DNA of 64,000 bases from Streptomyces gardneri (GTDB taxonomy: Bacteria > Actinomycetota > Actinomycetes > Streptomycetales > Streptomycetaceae), in NCBI RefSeq assembly GCF_006539185.1, contig NZ_BJMN01000012.1, positions 124,001 through 188,000 on the forward strand, written 5' to 3'. A program made the translations under genes and the position numbers. Under the pieces are notes generated by a model, which did no database searches, was not told the DNA's origin, and was given only the letters and a program-made list of their open reading frames with translations. Of this stretch, positions 30,370-39,594 are shown one piece after another. How positions within the stretch are numbered: the stretch's first letter is position 1; the number at the start of each line of letters is the position of its first letter.

Positions 30370-30774
30370 TCAGACGCGGCGGCGCTTGGGGGGACGGCAG
30401 CCGTTGTGCGGCGTGGGGGTGACGTCCTGGATCGAACCGACCTCGAGGCCCGTGGCCTGGAGGGAGCGGATCGCGGTCTCGCGGCCGGAGCCCGGACCCT
30501 TGACGAAGACGTCAACCTTGCGCATGCCGTGCTCCTGCGCGCGGCGGGCGGCCGACTCGGCGGCCATCTGCGCGGCGAACGGGGTCGACTTGCGCGAGCC
30601 CTTGAAGCCGACGTGGCCGGCGGAGGCCCAGGAGATCACGTTGCCCGAGGGGTCCGTGATCGAGACGATCGTGTTGTTGAACGTGCTCTTGATGTGCGCG
30701 TGGCCGTGAGCGACGTTCTTCTTTTCCTTGCGGCGCACCTTCTTGGCAGCGCCCTGACGACCCTTGGGGGGCAT
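30370..30774 (-). CDS. rpsK: 30S ribosomal protein S11
   Basis: The 134-aa protein shows '[20 protein letters not shown]' and '[20 protein letters not shown]' and ends '[16 protein letters not shown]'. S11 forms part of the platform near the E site. It follows rpsM by 66 bp and precedes rpoA. Confidence 0.97.
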   Translation of the reverse strand: MPPKGRQGAAKKVRRKEKKNVAHGHAHIKSTFNNTIVSITDPSGNVISWASAGHVGFKGSRKSTPFAAQMAAESAARRAQEHGMRKVDVFVKGPGSGRETAIRSLQATGLEVGSIQDVTPTPHNGCRPPKRRRV

Positions 30775-30840
30775 CTATTACTCCTACGGGAGGTGGTCGG
30801 TCCTACAGCGAAGACCGCTTGGTCAAGCGTCCGCTGAGGA

Positions 30841-31221
30841 CTACTTCTTGCCCGGCTTCTTCTTGCCGGCGATGGCGCGACGCGGGCCCTTGCGGGTACG
30901 AGCGTTCGTGCTGGTGCGCTGACCGCGAACGGGCAGGCCACGACGGTGGCGAAGACCCTGGTAGCAGCCGATCTCGACCTTGCGGCGGATGTCGGCGGCG
31001 ATCTCGCGGCGGAGGTCACCCTCGGTCTGGAGGTTGGCGTCCACGTACTCACGGATCTTGACGAGGTCTTCCTCGGCAAGGTCACGGACACGGGTGGACT
31101 CGTTCACGCCGGTCGCGGCGAGAATCTCCTCGGACCGGGTGCGCCCGATGCCGAAGACGTAGGTGAGTGCGACCACCACACGCTTTTCGCGCGGGATGTC
31201 AACACCGGAAACGCGTGCCAT
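30841..31221 (-). CDS. rpsM: 30S ribosomal protein S13
   Basis: The 126-aa protein begins '[20 protein letters not shown]' and has '[14 protein letters not shown]' and the basic tail '[11 protein letters not shown]' that reaches the P-site tRNA. It makes head bridges to the 50S subunit. A 207-bp leader separates it from rpmJ; I see no certain promoter there. Confidence 0.97.
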   Translation of the reverse strand: MARVSGVDIPREKRVVVALTYVFGIGRTRSEEILAATGVNESTRVRDLAEEDLVKIREYVDANLQTEGDLRREIAADIRRKVEIGCYQGLRHRRGLPVRGQRTSTNARTRKGPRRAIAGKKKPGKK

Positions 31222-31428
31222 TCAATGGCTCCTGTGTTCTCGGGGGTCTGCTGCAGAACCGCTCCCGACCGCCGACCCTCTGAGGTGTTCAGAAGAGTGG
31301 TACGTCCGGGTCCCCGGCCCCCGCCGGAGGTGCCGTCAACCGTGGAACACGGCCCGACGGGCTCTGCTTATGTACGTACTGCTATGCGTCGCGCGAAGAA
31401 CTGCGAAATGCAGGTCGGTCGGCGTGCG

Positions 31429-31542
31429 TCAGCCCTGGCGCTGCTTGTGGCGCAGGTTGTCGCAGATGACCATGACCCGGCCGTGACGGCGGATCACCTT
31501 GCACTTGTCGCAGATCTTCTTGACGCTCGGCTTGACCTTCAT
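31429..31542 (-). CDS. rpmJ: 50S ribosomal protein L36 (zinc-binding form)
   Basis: The 37-aa protein '[20 protein letters not shown]...' is read from ATG 31542 to the TGA at 31429. Cys11, Cys14, Cys27 and His32 form the zinc site, so this is the C+ form used when zinc is sufficient. It lies between infA and rpsM as expected. Confidence 0.96.
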   Translation of the reverse strand: MKVKPSVKKICDKCKVIRRHGRVMVICDNLRHKQRQG

Positions 31543-31605
31543 GGGATGTGAGGTTCTCCGGGTCAGTGCCACCACCCGCGCGCGGAGGCGGGGTGCGGGC
31601 AAGAT

Positions 31606-31827
31606 CTACTTGTACCGGTAGACGATCCGGCCACGCGTCAGGTCGTACGGAGAGAGCTCCACGACGACCCGGTCGTCCGGGAGGATTCGGATGTAGTGCA
31701 TCCGCATCTTGCCGGAGATGTGCGCGAGGACCTTGTGACCGTTCTGGAGTTCCACCTTGAACATGGCGTTCGGGAGGGACTCGATCACGGTGCCCTCGAT
31801 TTCGATGGCACCTTGCTTCTTGGCCAC
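31606..31827 (-). CDS. infA: Translation initiation factor IF-1
   Basis: GTG at 31827 gives the standard 73 aa, an S1/OB-fold protein with '[20 protein letters not shown]' and '[18 protein letters not shown]'. IF-1 binds the 30S A site. It is followed by rpmJ 63 bp later. Confidence 0.97.
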   Translation of the reverse strand: MAKKQGAIEIEGTVIESLPNAMFKVELQNGHKVLAHISGKMRMHYIRILPDDRVVVELSPYDLTRGRIVYRYK

Positions 31828-32115
31828 GCTTCGCCTTTCGAATCGGCTACCTTGATCGACTCTCGCCGCCGTATGCGGACACACGGGTACACGAGAGCCG
31901 ACGCATCAGTCTACGTCAGGCCCCTGGAAAAGACGAATCCGGGAAGTTTGCCCACAGTAGAAGATCATTACTCGACGATGGAGCCAGGGCTACGCGAGCG
32001 GGTCCGGCGCCGCCGGCCCATCCCCTACGCAGCCCTCGCGGGCTCGGCGCCGGGCGCCTCACAAGCTTCGGCCTGCTGCGGCGGACTCCGTCCGCCGGCC
32101 GATCGCCCGGGCCTC
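31828..32115. other. Intergenic region between map and infA
   Basis: This 288-bp stretch contains a CGGCGGAC-TCC-GTCCGCCG hairpin (32079-32097) about 20 bp after the map stop, in an interspersed element also seen near 24864. The remaining part is infA leader; no gene is seen. Confidence 0.7.
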
Positions 32116-32967
32116 TTAGCCCAGCGGGTCCGGCGCCGCCGTCACGCCCAGCTCCGCCAGCTTCGCCTTGCCGCCGTCGACCGCCGTGAGGACCAGGGGG
32201 CCCTCCTCGGTGAGGGCGATGGAGTGCTCCCAGTGGGAGGACCAGGTGCCGTCCGTCGTGACGACGGTCCAGTCGTCCTTGAGGACCTCGGTGTGCGGGG
32301 TGCCCAGGGAGACCATCGGCTCGATCGCCAGGCAGAGGCCCGGGACCAGCTTCGGGCCCTTGCCGCGCTTGCGGGAGACGTAGTTCAGCAGGTGCGGGTC
32401 CATGTGCATCTCGGTGCCGATGCCGTGGCCGCCGTAGTCCTCGACGATCCCGTACCGGCCGAGGCTGTGCTCGCCGACCGAGGGACGGGGCTGCCGCTTG
32501 ATGTACGTCTCGATGGCCTTCGAGATGTCGACGAGCCGGTTGCCGAGCTTCATCGCCGCGATGCCGGCCCACATCGACTCCTCCGTCACCCGGGAGAGCT
32601 CGACGAGCTCGGGCGCGTGCCCGGTGCCCACGAACGCCGTGTAGGCCGCGTCACCGTGCCAGCCGTCCACGATCGCGCCCGCGTCGATGGAGATGATGTC
32701 GCCGTCCTTCAGGACGGTCTTGTCATCGGGGATGCCGTGGACGACGACCTCGTTCACCGAGGTGCAGATCGTCGCGGGGAAGCCGCCGTACCCGAGGAAG
32801 TTCGACTTCGCGCCGTGCTCGGCGATGACCTTCCGCGAGACCTCGTCCAGGTCCCGGGTCGTGGCGCCCGGCACGGCCGCCTCGCGGGTCGCCGCGTGGA
32901 TGGCGGCGACGACCAGCCCCGCCTCGCGCATCTTCGCGATCTGCTCGGGGGTCTTGATCTGCACCAT
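32116..32967 (-). CDS. map: Methionine aminopeptidase type I
   Basis: The enzyme removes N-terminal Met. In the 283-aa protein metal ligands are visible in 'VSIDAGAIVDGWHGDAAYT' (split Asp pair), 'GIGTEMHMDPHLLNY' (His), 'IEPMVS' (Glu) and 'EHSIALTEEG' (Glu). The length fits type Ia. It lies 95 bp downstream of adk with a strong hairpin between. Confidence 0.96.
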   Translation of the reverse strand: MVQIKTPEQIAKMREAGLVVAAIHAATREAAVPGATTRDLDEVSRKVIAEHGAKSNFLGYGGFPATICTSVNEVVVHGIPDDKTVLKDGDIISIDAGAIVDGWHGDAAYTAFVGTGHAPELVELSRVTEESMWAGIAAMKLGNRLVDISKAIETYIKRQPRPSVGEHSLGRYGIVEDYGGHGIGTEMHMDPHLLNYVSRKRGKGPKLVPGLCLAIEPMVSLGTPHTEVLKDDWTVVTTDGTWSSHWEHSIALTEEGPLVLTAVDGGKAKLAELGVTAAPDPLG

Positions 32968-33007
32968 CGTGGCCGCGGCCTTTCTTCGAGTACGGGGAAC
33001 AGAACAA

Positions 33008-33050
33008 CGATACGGCCGCGGCGCCCCCGAGGGGCACCGCGGCCGTATCG
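33008..33050 (-). terminator. Hairpin between adk and map
   Basis: CGATACGGCCGCGG (33008-33021) and CCGCGGCCGTATCG (33037-33050) are perfect complements, with an inner GCCCC/GGGGC stem. It lies just after the adk stop on the minus strand, so secY-adk probably ends here or is attenuated before map. Confidence 0.85.
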
Positions 33051-33062
33051 AACGAACCAGGG

Positions 33063-33710
33063 TTACTTCTTGAGCGCGGCCATCGCCTTGGCGGTGACCT
33101 CGTCCACCTTGCCGAGCGCCGAGATCGTCGCGACCAGGCTCTGCGCCCGGTAGTAGTCGATGATCGGCTCGGTCTCCGTGTGGTAGACCTCCAGGCGCCG
33201 GCGGACGGTCTCCTCGGAGTCGTCGTCGCGCTGGTAGAGCTCGCCACCACAGGCGTCGCAGACGCCCGCGGTCTTCGGAGCGTTGTACGTCACGTGGAAC
33301 ACGTGAGAGGAGTCGTTGCGGCAGATGCGGCGACCCGCGATCCGCTTCACGACCTCGTCCTCGGGGACCTCCAGGTCCAGGACCGCGTCCAGCTGGACGT
33401 GCCCCGCCTTGAGGATCTCGTCGAGAGCCTCGGCCTGGGCCACGTTGCGCGGGAATCCGTCGAGCAGGAAGCCGTTGACGGCGTCCGCCTGCTCCATGCG
33501 GTCCTTGGCCATCCCGATCGTCACGGAGTCCGGCACGAGCTGGCCGGCCTTCATGTACGACTGCGCCTCCACACCCAGCTCCGTGCCCTGCGAGATGTTG
33601 GCACGGAACAGGTCACCCGTGGAGATGTGCGGGATACCCAGGTTCTTGGCAAGGTACGCGGCCTGCGTACCCTTGCCGGCCCCGGGCGGTCCGACGAGGA
33701 CGATTCGCAT
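33063..33710 (-). CDS. adk: Adenylate kinase
   Basis: The kinase interconverts AMP, ADP and ATP. The 216-aa protein begins 'MRIVLVGPPGAGKGTQAAYL' (P-loop), has 'STGDLFRA', 'FLLDGFPRNVAQAEAL' and a long LID with three cysteines ('RICRND', 'VCDACGGE'), one short of a full zinc site. ATG 33710 overlaps the secY stop as TGATG. Confidence 0.96.
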   Translation of the reverse strand: MRIVLVGPPGAGKGTQAAYLAKNLGIPHISTGDLFRANISQGTELGVEAQSYMKAGQLVPDSVTIGMAKDRMEQADAVNGFLLDGFPRNVAQAEALDEILKAGHVQLDAVLDLEVPEDEVVKRIAGRRICRNDSSHVFHVTYNAPKTAGVCDACGGELYQRDDDSEETVRRRLEVYHTETEPIIDYYRAQSLVATISALGKVDEVTAKAMAALKK

Positions 33711-35029
33711 CAGCGGAGGAACCCTTCGTAATTGCGCTGCTGGAGCTGGCTCTCGATCTGCTTCACGGTCTCCAGCCCCACACCCACGATGATGAGGATG
33801 CTCGTCCCACCGAAGGGGAAGTTGGCATTGGCGCCACCGAAGCCTGCCAACGCCATCGTCGGCACAAGAGCGATCAGACCCAAGTACAGCGAGCCCGGCC
33901 AAGTGATCCGGTTGAGCACGTAGCTCAGATACTCGGCAGTAGGTCGACCAGCCCGGATACCCGGGATGAAGCCACCATACTTCTTCATGTTGTCGGCAAC
34001 TTCCTCGGGGTTGAACGAGATCGCCACGTAGAAGAAGGCGAAGAACACGATCAGGAGGAAGTACGTAGCGATGTAGTAGGGGTGGTCACCCTTGACGAAG
34101 TGGGCTTCGATCCAGGTCTTCCACCCCGCGGTGGAGTTCGAGAACTGCGCGATCAAGGCCGGGATGTAGAGCAGCGACGACGCGAAGATGACAGGAATCA
34201 CACCTGCCTGGTTCACCTTCAACGGGATGTAAGTGGACGTACCGCCGTAGGAGCGTCGGCCGATCATCCGCTTCGCGTACTGCACGGGGATGCGTCGCTG
34301 GGCCTGCTCGACGAAGACCACGAGGGCCACCATCGCGAAGCCGACGAGGATCACGGTGCCGAACTCGATCCAGCCGTCGGCCAGGTCACCCTCGACCTTG
34401 ATCTTCCACAGCGCGCCCGGGAAGCCGGCGGCGATCGAGATGAACATCAGGATCGACATGCCGTTGCCGATGCCACGGTCGGTGATGATCTCACCGAGCC
34501 ACATGACGACGGCGGTGCCCGCGGTCATCGTGATGACCATCGTGGCGATCGTGAAGATCGACTGGTCGGGCACGACCTGGTCGGCGACGACACAGCCGCT
34601 GAAGAGCGCGCCGCTCTTGGCCGTGGCCACGAGACCGGTGCCCTGGAGGATGGCGAGGGCGATCGTCAGGTACCGCGTGTACTGCGTGATCTTGGCAGTA
34701 CCGGACTGACCCTCCTTCTTGAGGGCCTCCAGACGCGGGATCACGACGGTCAGCAGCTGCAGGATGATGCTCGCCGTGATGTACGGCATGATGCCGAGCG
34801 CGAAGATGGTGATCTGCAGCAGCGCCCCGCCACTGAACATGTTGACCAGGCCGAACAGGCTGTTGTTGCCCTCGCTGGCCTGCTTGACACACTGCTGGAC
34901 GGCCTCGTACTTGACGCCGGGGACCGGGATGTGGGCCCCGAGGCGGTACAGCACGATGATGGCGAGCGTGAAGAGCAGCTTCTTGCGCAGGTCGGGCGTC
35001 TTGAACGCCCGGGCGAACGCGGTGAGCAC
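33710..35029 (-). CDS. secY: Preprotein translocase subunit SecY
   Basis: SecY is the channel of the Sec translocon. GTG 35029, preceded by AGGAGG, gives 439 aa starting 'VLTAFARAFKTPDLRKKLLF', the usual Streptomyces start. Ten membrane segments are visible, e.g. 'LLFTLAIIVLYRLGAHIPVPG', and the plug region 'GLVNMFSGGALLQITIFALG'. Unusually, its transcript no longer follows rplO directly: a 2 kb plus-strand block lies between. Confidence 0.97.
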   Translation of the reverse strand: MLTAFARAFKTPDLRKKLLFTLAIIVLYRLGAHIPVPGVKYEAVQQCVKQASEGNNSLFGLVNMFSGGALLQITIFALGIMPYITASIILQLLTVVIPRLEALKKEGQSGTAKITQYTRYLTIALAILQGTGLVATAKSGALFSGCVVADQVVPDQSIFTIATMVITMTAGTAVVMWLGEIITDRGIGNGMSILMFISIAAGFPGALWKIKVEGDLADGWIEFGTVILVGFAMVALVVFVEQAQRRIPVQYAKRMIGRRSYGGTSTYIPLKVNQAGVIPVIFASSLLYIPALIAQFSNSTAGWKTWIEAHFVKGDHPYYIATYFLLIVFFAFFYVAISFNPEEVADNMKKYGGFIPGIRAGRPTAEYLSYVLNRITWPGSLYLGLIALVPTMALAGFGGANANFPFGGTSILIIVGVGLETVKQIESQLQQRNYEGFLR

Positions 35030-35383
35030 GGTGCCTCCTGCGACCCCCGCGCTATGCGTCAAGGGTGACGGTCTTGAGGTTCGACGATTGGGTTTCGGTC
35101 ATCAATCCCGTGCGGGCATACCGCACGGAGTCTAGACAGTGCACGCCACCTTACCGGCGACCATGCCCCCCTAGGAACGACCAACCGGGGATGCCCCTTT
35201 TGGGAGGCATCCCGGGCGGGAGCGGACCTCCGGGTCCCGGGCATCCGACTTTGGTCGGGCGCCCCTCCCGACCAAGAGCCGTCATGACACCGCACCCCAC
35301 CCACAGAAGACTGATCGAGCGGTTCCGGACCGACCGGCCGGAACCGCTCGATACCCGCTGATACCGCTTCTGGGGGAACACCT
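35030..35383. other. Hairpin-rich region upstream of secY
   Basis: This 354-bp stretch holds the secY leader/promoter area and at least two strong hairpins: TTGGTCGGG/CCCGACCAA (35251-35275) and a 15-bp perfect stem ATCGAGCGGTTCCGG (35314-35328) with its complement (35338-35352), loop of 9 bases. A weaker GGGATGCC stem lies near 35200. The latter hairpins stand between the divergent starts of secY and the inserted secreted-protein gene. Confidence 0.75.
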
Positions 35384-35860
35384 GTGAAGAAGTCACTCAC
35401 CGTCGCGACCGCCGTGGGCGCCGCGCTGCTGATGGGCGCCGGCACCTCCACCGCCCGGTCCGCCGCGCCGGCTCCCGCTCCACCGACCGTCACGACGGCG
35501 GTCACCACGACGGCCGCCGCCGCGCCGCAGGTCGCCGCGGCGGGCTGCTACCTCGAGGTGTACACGCCGTGGAAGGAGAACATGGCGAGCAGCGGCACGA
35601 GCGACCATGCCCGCGGCAAGTACCGGACCAGGAACAACTGCAGCGGCTGGTACAACACCGCGCTGCTGCAGTACCACCGCTGGGACGGCTGGAACCGCAT
35701 CGCCGGTACGGACTGGGTCGGCAACCGCGGCATGAGCCACCTCCAGTGGAAGTGCCAGGGCAAGGGCACGTTCACCTACCGCACGAAGGGCTCCGTCCGC
35801 GGCGGCAGCCCGGCCCGTGTCGGCTGGGCCACCAGCCAGGAACGCCGCTTCACCTGCTGA
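35384..35860 (+). CDS. Secreted small Cys-containing protein, 158 aa
   Basis: GTG at 35384 with GGGGGAA upstream. A signal peptide spans about residues 1-25, followed by an Ala/Thr/Pro stretch and a 100-residue mature domain with four cysteines, many Trp/Tyr and basic residues ('YLEVYTPWKENMASSGTS', 'YHRWDGWNRIAGTDWVGN'). The family is unknown to me. It is the first gene of the plus-strand block between rplO and secY. Confidence 0.8.
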   Translation: MKKSLTVATAVGAALLMGAGTSTARSAAPAPAPPTVTTAVTTTAAAAPQVAAAGCYLEVYTPWKENMASSGTSDHARGKYRTRNNCSGWYNTALLQYHRWDGWNRIAGTDWVGNRGMSHLQWKCQGKGTFTYRTKGSVRGGSPARVGWATSQERRFTC

Positions 35861-35861
35861 G

Positions 35862-36515
35862 ATGAAACGCATAGGGCTGGCCCTCGCGGGCGGTGCCGCG
35901 GTGACGGTCGCGGTCGCGGCCGTCACCGTCGGCACCGCCGACGCGGGACGGAGCGCAGGTGACGACGGCCGGGCAGGGGCGTCCGTCACCCGAATCGAGT
36001 TCACGGAGGCGGTCCCGCTGGAGACCGACCCATCCGTGACGACGAACCGGAGAGTGGAGATGTTCGCCGAGCACCGGGGCGACGCGGTCAGCAGACTCCG
36101 CTTCGTGATCACTTTCGAAGGGCGGACGGCGGAGGAACGACTCTGGCGTGCCGACCGCCCCGAATCCATCACCTCGCGGAACTGGGAGTCCTGTACGACC
36201 GGGGACGAACCCACCCCCGCGCCGAAGCCGGACGGCCTGGACGTGATCCTGCGGGGGTACTTCGGACCTCGCGAGATCCCCCGGGACGCGAAGAAGGTCG
36301 CCGGCGGCGCGAACCGGTGGGAGACACCCATGGGCATGATGCGCATGACCTACACCGACCTCGGCGGCCCGTATCCCCACCGGATCGTCGAGATCAAGGG
36401 GCCGGACGGCTCGATCGGCTCCACGATCAGCGGTACCCGGACGAGTGAGCACCCCGCCTTCCCCGACTGGCGGCCGGACTGGCGGTCCTGCCGGCCGTCC
36501 GCCGCGGCGGGCTGA
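35862..36515 (+). CDS. Exported hypothetical protein, 217 aa
   Basis: ATG 35862 follows the previous stop after one base, so it is co-translated. The start 'MKRIGLALAGGAAVTVAVAA' is a signal peptide or anchor. The outside part has two cysteines and 'GYFGPREIPRDAKKVAGG'. I do not recognise the family. It may act with the upstream secreted protein. Confidence 0.75.
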   Translation: MKRIGLALAGGAAVTVAVAAVTVGTADAGRSAGDDGRAGASVTRIEFTEAVPLETDPSVTTNRRVEMFAEHRGDAVSRLRFVITFEGRTAEERLWRADRPESITSRNWESCTTGDEPTPAPKPDGLDVILRGYFGPREIPRDAKKVAGGANRWETPMGMMRMTYTDLGGPYPHRIVEIKGPDGSIGSTISGTRTSEHPAFPDWRPDWRSCRPSAAAG

Positions 36516-36644
36516 ACCGGAACATCAGGTACTGCTCAAGTGCCTGTGCAGGTGCAACCACCACGATTACAGTCGTGATCACCCAGGGGGGCGGGAGCGG
36601 GGGAACGCAGCGCCGCCCCCTGCCGCGATCGCGAAGTGGGGGAA

Positions 36645-37280
36645 ATGAGCACGCAACGCCATGCACATGCCCATGTCCTTGTGGCCGACGACAGCCCGAC
36701 CCGCACGCTCGGCCTCATCCAGATCGTCCGACGATTCTCGTACGTGAAGACACTCAGCACCTGCACCGTGAGCGACCTGGCCGAGGCGGTCGACCGCCTC
36801 GGCCCCGACCTCGTCCTGCTCAGCACCGCCGACTCACCCGAAGAGGACGTGACCGCCGCCCTCCGGCCCCGGGCAGGGGACCACGCGGTCCGCTTCATCT
36901 CCATCGGTCATCCGGCGCGGACCCGTATCTCTCCGTCCAGCGTGTCGGCCGGTCTCCATGGATTCCTGCCCGACACCGCGACTCCGGAGGACTTCGACCG
37001 CGCCCTGGCCGCCGCCCTCACGGGGTTCACGTACTTCCCCCGCGACATGACGGAGGAACTGACCGAATACCGCATGCGGTTCCCGCAGCTGACCCCCCGG
37101 GAACAGCAGGTGCTGGATCTGCTCTCCGACGGGATGAGCAATCACCGCATCGCGAGCTCCATGGGAATCAAGGAGGCCACGGTGAAGATGTACGTGACCC
37201 ACGTGCTGGCCAAGCTCAACGTCGAGAGCCGGCTCCAAGCCTGTCTCAAGGCCCGCGGGCTCACCTCGGCCGTGGCCTGA
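36645..37280 (+). CDS. LuxR-family regulator with degenerate receiver domain
   Basis: ATG 36645 (or GTG 36636) gives 211 aa. Residues 10-125 resemble a response-regulator receiver ('HVLVADDSPTRTLGLIQI'), but the phosphoacceptor position in 'PDLVLLSTADS' is Ser where Asp is expected, and the conserved late Lys is replaced. The C-terminal LuxR HTH is intact ('LTPREQQVLDLLSDGMSNHR', 'EATVKMYVTHVLAKLNVESR'). A phosphorylation-independent regulator is likely. No sensor kinase is next to it. Confidence 0.88.
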   Translation: MSTQRHAHAHVLVADDSPTRTLGLIQIVRRFSYVKTLSTCTVSDLAEAVDRLGPDLVLLSTADSPEEDVTAALRPRAGDHAVRFISIGHPARTRISPSSVSAGLHGFLPDTATPEDFDRALAAALTGFTYFPRDMTEELTEYRMRFPQLTPREQQVLDLLSDGMSNHRIASSMGIKEATVKMYVTHVLAKLNVESRLQACLKARGLTSAVA

Positions 37281-37298
37281 GACCCTCCACACGCAGAG

Positions 37299-37338
37299 AA
37301 GCCCGGCCGGCTCCCCCTAAGGGGAACCGGCCGGGCTT
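37299..37338. terminator. Bidirectional terminator between rplO and the inserted block
   Basis: AAGCCCGGCCGG (37299-37310) pairs with CCGGCCGGGCTT (37327-37338), with an inner CTCCCC/GGGGAA stem and CTAA loop. It can end both the plus-strand regulator transcript and the minus-strand S10-spc transcript after rplO. Confidence 0.88.
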
Positions 37339-37359
37339 ACTCAGTGCTGTCTACCGGGC

Positions 37360-37815
37360 TCAGACGAGCTCGGTGACGGTGCCACCAGCGGCGGCGATCT
37401 TCTCCTTGGCGGAGCCGGAGACGGCGTCAACCGAAACCTGCAGCGCCACGGTGATCTCGCCGGTGCCGAGCACCTTGACGAGGCTGTTCTTGCGAACCGC
37501 GCCCTTGGCGACCAGGTCGGCCACCGTGACCTCTCCACCCTCGGGGTAGAGAGCGCCGAGCTTGTCCAGGTTCACGACCTGGAACTCGGTGCGGAACGGG
37601 TTCTTGAAGCCCTTGAGCTTCGGCAGACGCATGTGGAGGGGCATCTGCCCACCCTCGAAGCGCTGCGGAACCTGGTAACGGGCCTTCGTACCCTTGGTAC
37701 CACGACCGGCCGTCTTACCCTTCGACGCCTCACCACGACCGACACGGGTCTTGGCAGTCTTGGCGCCGGGGGCGGGACGGAGGTTGTGGGCCTTCAGCGG
37801 GCTGTTCTCCGCCAT
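37360..37815 (-). CDS. rplO: 50S ribosomal protein L15
   Basis: The 151-aa protein starts '[20 protein letters not shown]' at ATG 37815, one base after the rpmD stop. The Gly-rich N-terminal segment '[19 protein letters not shown]' threads into 23S rRNA. It is now the last gene of the upstream ribosomal transcript, since secY lies beyond the plus-strand block. Confidence 0.97.
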   Translation of the reverse strand: MAENSPLKAHNLRPAPGAKTAKTRVGRGEASKGKTAGRGTKGTKARYQVPQRFEGGQMPLHMRLPKLKGFKNPFRTEFQVVNLDKLGALYPEGGEVTVADLVAKGAVRKNSLVKVLGTGEITVALQVSVDAVSGSAKEKIAAAGGTVTELV

Positions 37816-37816
37816 T

Positions 37817-37999
37817 TTACTCAACCTCCTCGACCGTCACGAGGTGGCGGACGGTGTGCACCATGCCGCGGAACTCGGGACGATCCTCCTTGACAACCAC
37901 GTCGTTGACCTTCTTGAGGCCAAGCGAGCGCAGGGTGTCGCGGTGGTTCTGCTTGCTGCCGATGTACGACTTCGTCTGCGTGACCTTGAGGCGAGCCAT
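37817..37999 (-). CDS. rpmD: 50S ribosomal protein L30
   Basis: The 60-aa protein '[20 protein letters not shown]...' has the L30 ferredoxin-like core with '[18 protein letters not shown]'. Its ATG shares one base with the rpsE stop (TAATG), and its stop is one base before rplO, so translation is tightly coupled. Confidence 0.97.
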   Translation of the reverse strand: MARLKVTQTKSYIGSKQNHRDTLRSLGLKKVNDVVVKEDRPEFRGMVHTVRHLVTVEEVE

Positions 38000-38601
38000 T
38001 ACGCACCCGCCCCAGCACGCGCACGGAGCAGAGCCGCGGGAGCGACGTCCTCGAGGGGCAGACCACGGCGAGCCGCGATCTCCTCGGGACGCTGCAGGCC
38101 CTTGAGGGCCTCCACGGTCGCGTGCACGATGTTGATCGCGTTGTCGGAGCCGAGCGACTTCGACAGGATGTCGTGAACGCCGGCGCACTCCAGAACGGCG
38201 CGCACCGGGCCACCGGCGATAACACCGGTACCGGGGGAAGCAGGCTTCAGCAGGACAACGCCGGCCGCCTTCTCGCCCTGGATCGGGTGCGGGATGGTGC
38301 CCTGGATGCGGGGAACCTTGAAGAAGTTCTTCTTGGCTTCCTCGACGCCCTTGGCGATGGCCGCGGGAACTTCCTTGGCCTTGCCGTAACCGACACCTAC
38401 GGTGCCGTCACCGTCGCCCACCACGACGAGCGCGGTGAAGCTGAAGCGACGACCACCCTTGACAACCTTGGCGACGCGGTTGATCGCGACAACGCGCTCA
38501 ACGTACGCGGTCTTCTCGGCGGCAGCGCCACCGTCGCGGCCCTTCCGGTCCCGCCGCTCGCCGCCACCGGCACCGCTTCCGCGGCGCTGGGGTCCAGCCA
38601 T
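37999..38601 (-). CDS. rpsE: 30S ribosomal protein S5
   Basis: The 200-aa protein has a Gly/Arg-rich N-terminus, the dsRNA-binding-like domain ('[20 protein letters not shown]') and '[20 protein letters not shown]', '[20 protein letters not shown]'. S5 influences decoding accuracy and is a spectinomycin target region, here with no obvious change. It follows rplR after a 45-bp gap. Confidence 0.97.
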   Translation of the reverse strand: MAGPQRRGSGAGGGERRDRKGRDGGAAAEKTAYVERVVAINRVAKVVKGGRRFSFTALVVVGDGDGTVGVGYGKAKEVPAAIAKGVEEAKKNFFKVPRIQGTIPHPIQGEKAAGVVLLKPASPGTGVIAGGPVRAVLECAGVHDILSKSLGSDNAINIVHATVEALKGLQRPEEIAARRGLPLEDVAPAALLRARAGAGA

Positions 38602-38646
38602 TGGATTACCTCTCTCTGTTACGTCCGTTAGTCCCGGAACCGGGGC

Positions 38647-39030
38647 TTAGAACTTCAGCCCGGCTTCGCGGGCGGCGTCAGCCAGAGCGGCAATGCGCCC
38701 GGCGTACCTGTTGCCACCACGGTCGAACACGACAGCCTCGACACCAGCAGCCTTGGCGCGCTCGGCGACGAGAGCACCCACCTGCTTGGCCTGCGCGGAC
38801 TTGTCACCCTCGCCGCCGCGGATCGACGCGTCCAGGTTCGACGCAGACGCAAGGGTGTGACCCTTGAGGTCGTCGATGACCTGAGCGGTGATACCGCGGT
38901 TGGAACGCGTCACGACGAGGCGCGGACGCTCCGCCGTACCCGACACGTTCTTGCGGATGCGGATGTGGCGGCGCGCCTTGGCGGCACGCTTGTAAGCGTC
39001 GCCCTTGGCGATCTTCACACCGTATGCCAT
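38647..39030 (-). CDS. rplR: 50S ribosomal protein L18
   Basis: The 127-aa protein has '[20 protein letters not shown]' and ends '[13 protein letters not shown]', with '[14 protein letters not shown]'. L18 brings 5S rRNA into the central protuberance together with L5. It starts 3 bp after rplF. Confidence 0.97.
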   Translation of the reverse strand: MAYGVKIAKGDAYKRAAKARRHIRIRKNVSGTAERPRLVVTRSNRGITAQVIDDLKGHTLASASNLDASIRGGEGDKSAQAKQVGALVAERAKAAGVEAVVFDRGGNRYAGRIAALADAAREAGLKF

Positions 39031-39033
39031 GGC

Positions 39034-39573
39034 TTACTTACCAGCCTTTCCGACCTTGCGGCGGATGACCTCGCCGGCGTACTTGACGCCCTTGGCCTTG
39101 TACGGGTCGGGCTTCCGCAGCTTGCGGATGTTCGCCGCGACCTCGCCGACCTTCTGCTTGTCGATGCCCTCGACCGAGAACTTGGTCGGCGACTCGACCT
39201 TGAACGAGATGCCCTCGGGCGCCTCGACGAGGATCGGGTGGCTGTAGCCGAGCTGGAACTCCAGGTTGGAGCCCTTCGCGGCAACGCGGTAACCGACACC
39301 GCTGATCTCGAGCGCCTTCACGTAACCCTGGGTCACACCGGTGATCATGTTGGCCACCAGCGTGCGGGACAGGCCGTGAAGGGCCTTGTTCTGACGCTCG
39401 TCGTTCGGACGGTTGACGTTGAGCACGCCATCCTCGCCCTTAACGATCTCGATCGGAGCGGCGACGGTGTGGCTCAGGGTGCCCTTGGAACCCTTCACCG
39501 TGACCGTGCGGCCATCGATGGTGACGTCCACGCCGGCGGGAACCTGGATAGGCAGCTTGCCAATACGCGACAT
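39034..39573 (-). CDS. rplF: 50S ribosomal protein L6
   Basis: The 179-aa protein begins '[20 protein letters not shown]' and ends '[20 protein letters not shown]'-type motif with '[11 protein letters not shown]'. It lies at the base of the L7/L12 stalk and the factor-binding site. It follows rpsH by 21 bp. Confidence 0.97.
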   Translation of the reverse strand: MSRIGKLPIQVPAGVDVTIDGRTVTVKGSKGTLSHTVAAPIEIVKGEDGVLNVNRPNDERQNKALHGLSRTLVANMITGVTQGYVKALEISGVGYRVAAKGSNLEFQLGYSHPILVEAPEGISFKVESPTKFSVEGIDKQKVGEVAANIRKLRKPDPYKAKGVKYAGEVIRRKVGKAGK

Positions 39574-39594
39574 GAGCTTTCCTTCCTTTCCCGA

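Noticed and set aside
28554..31221. Loss of rpsD from the alpha operon
   Set aside because: Absence of rpsD at this place is normal in Streptomyces, where the gene lies elsewhere.
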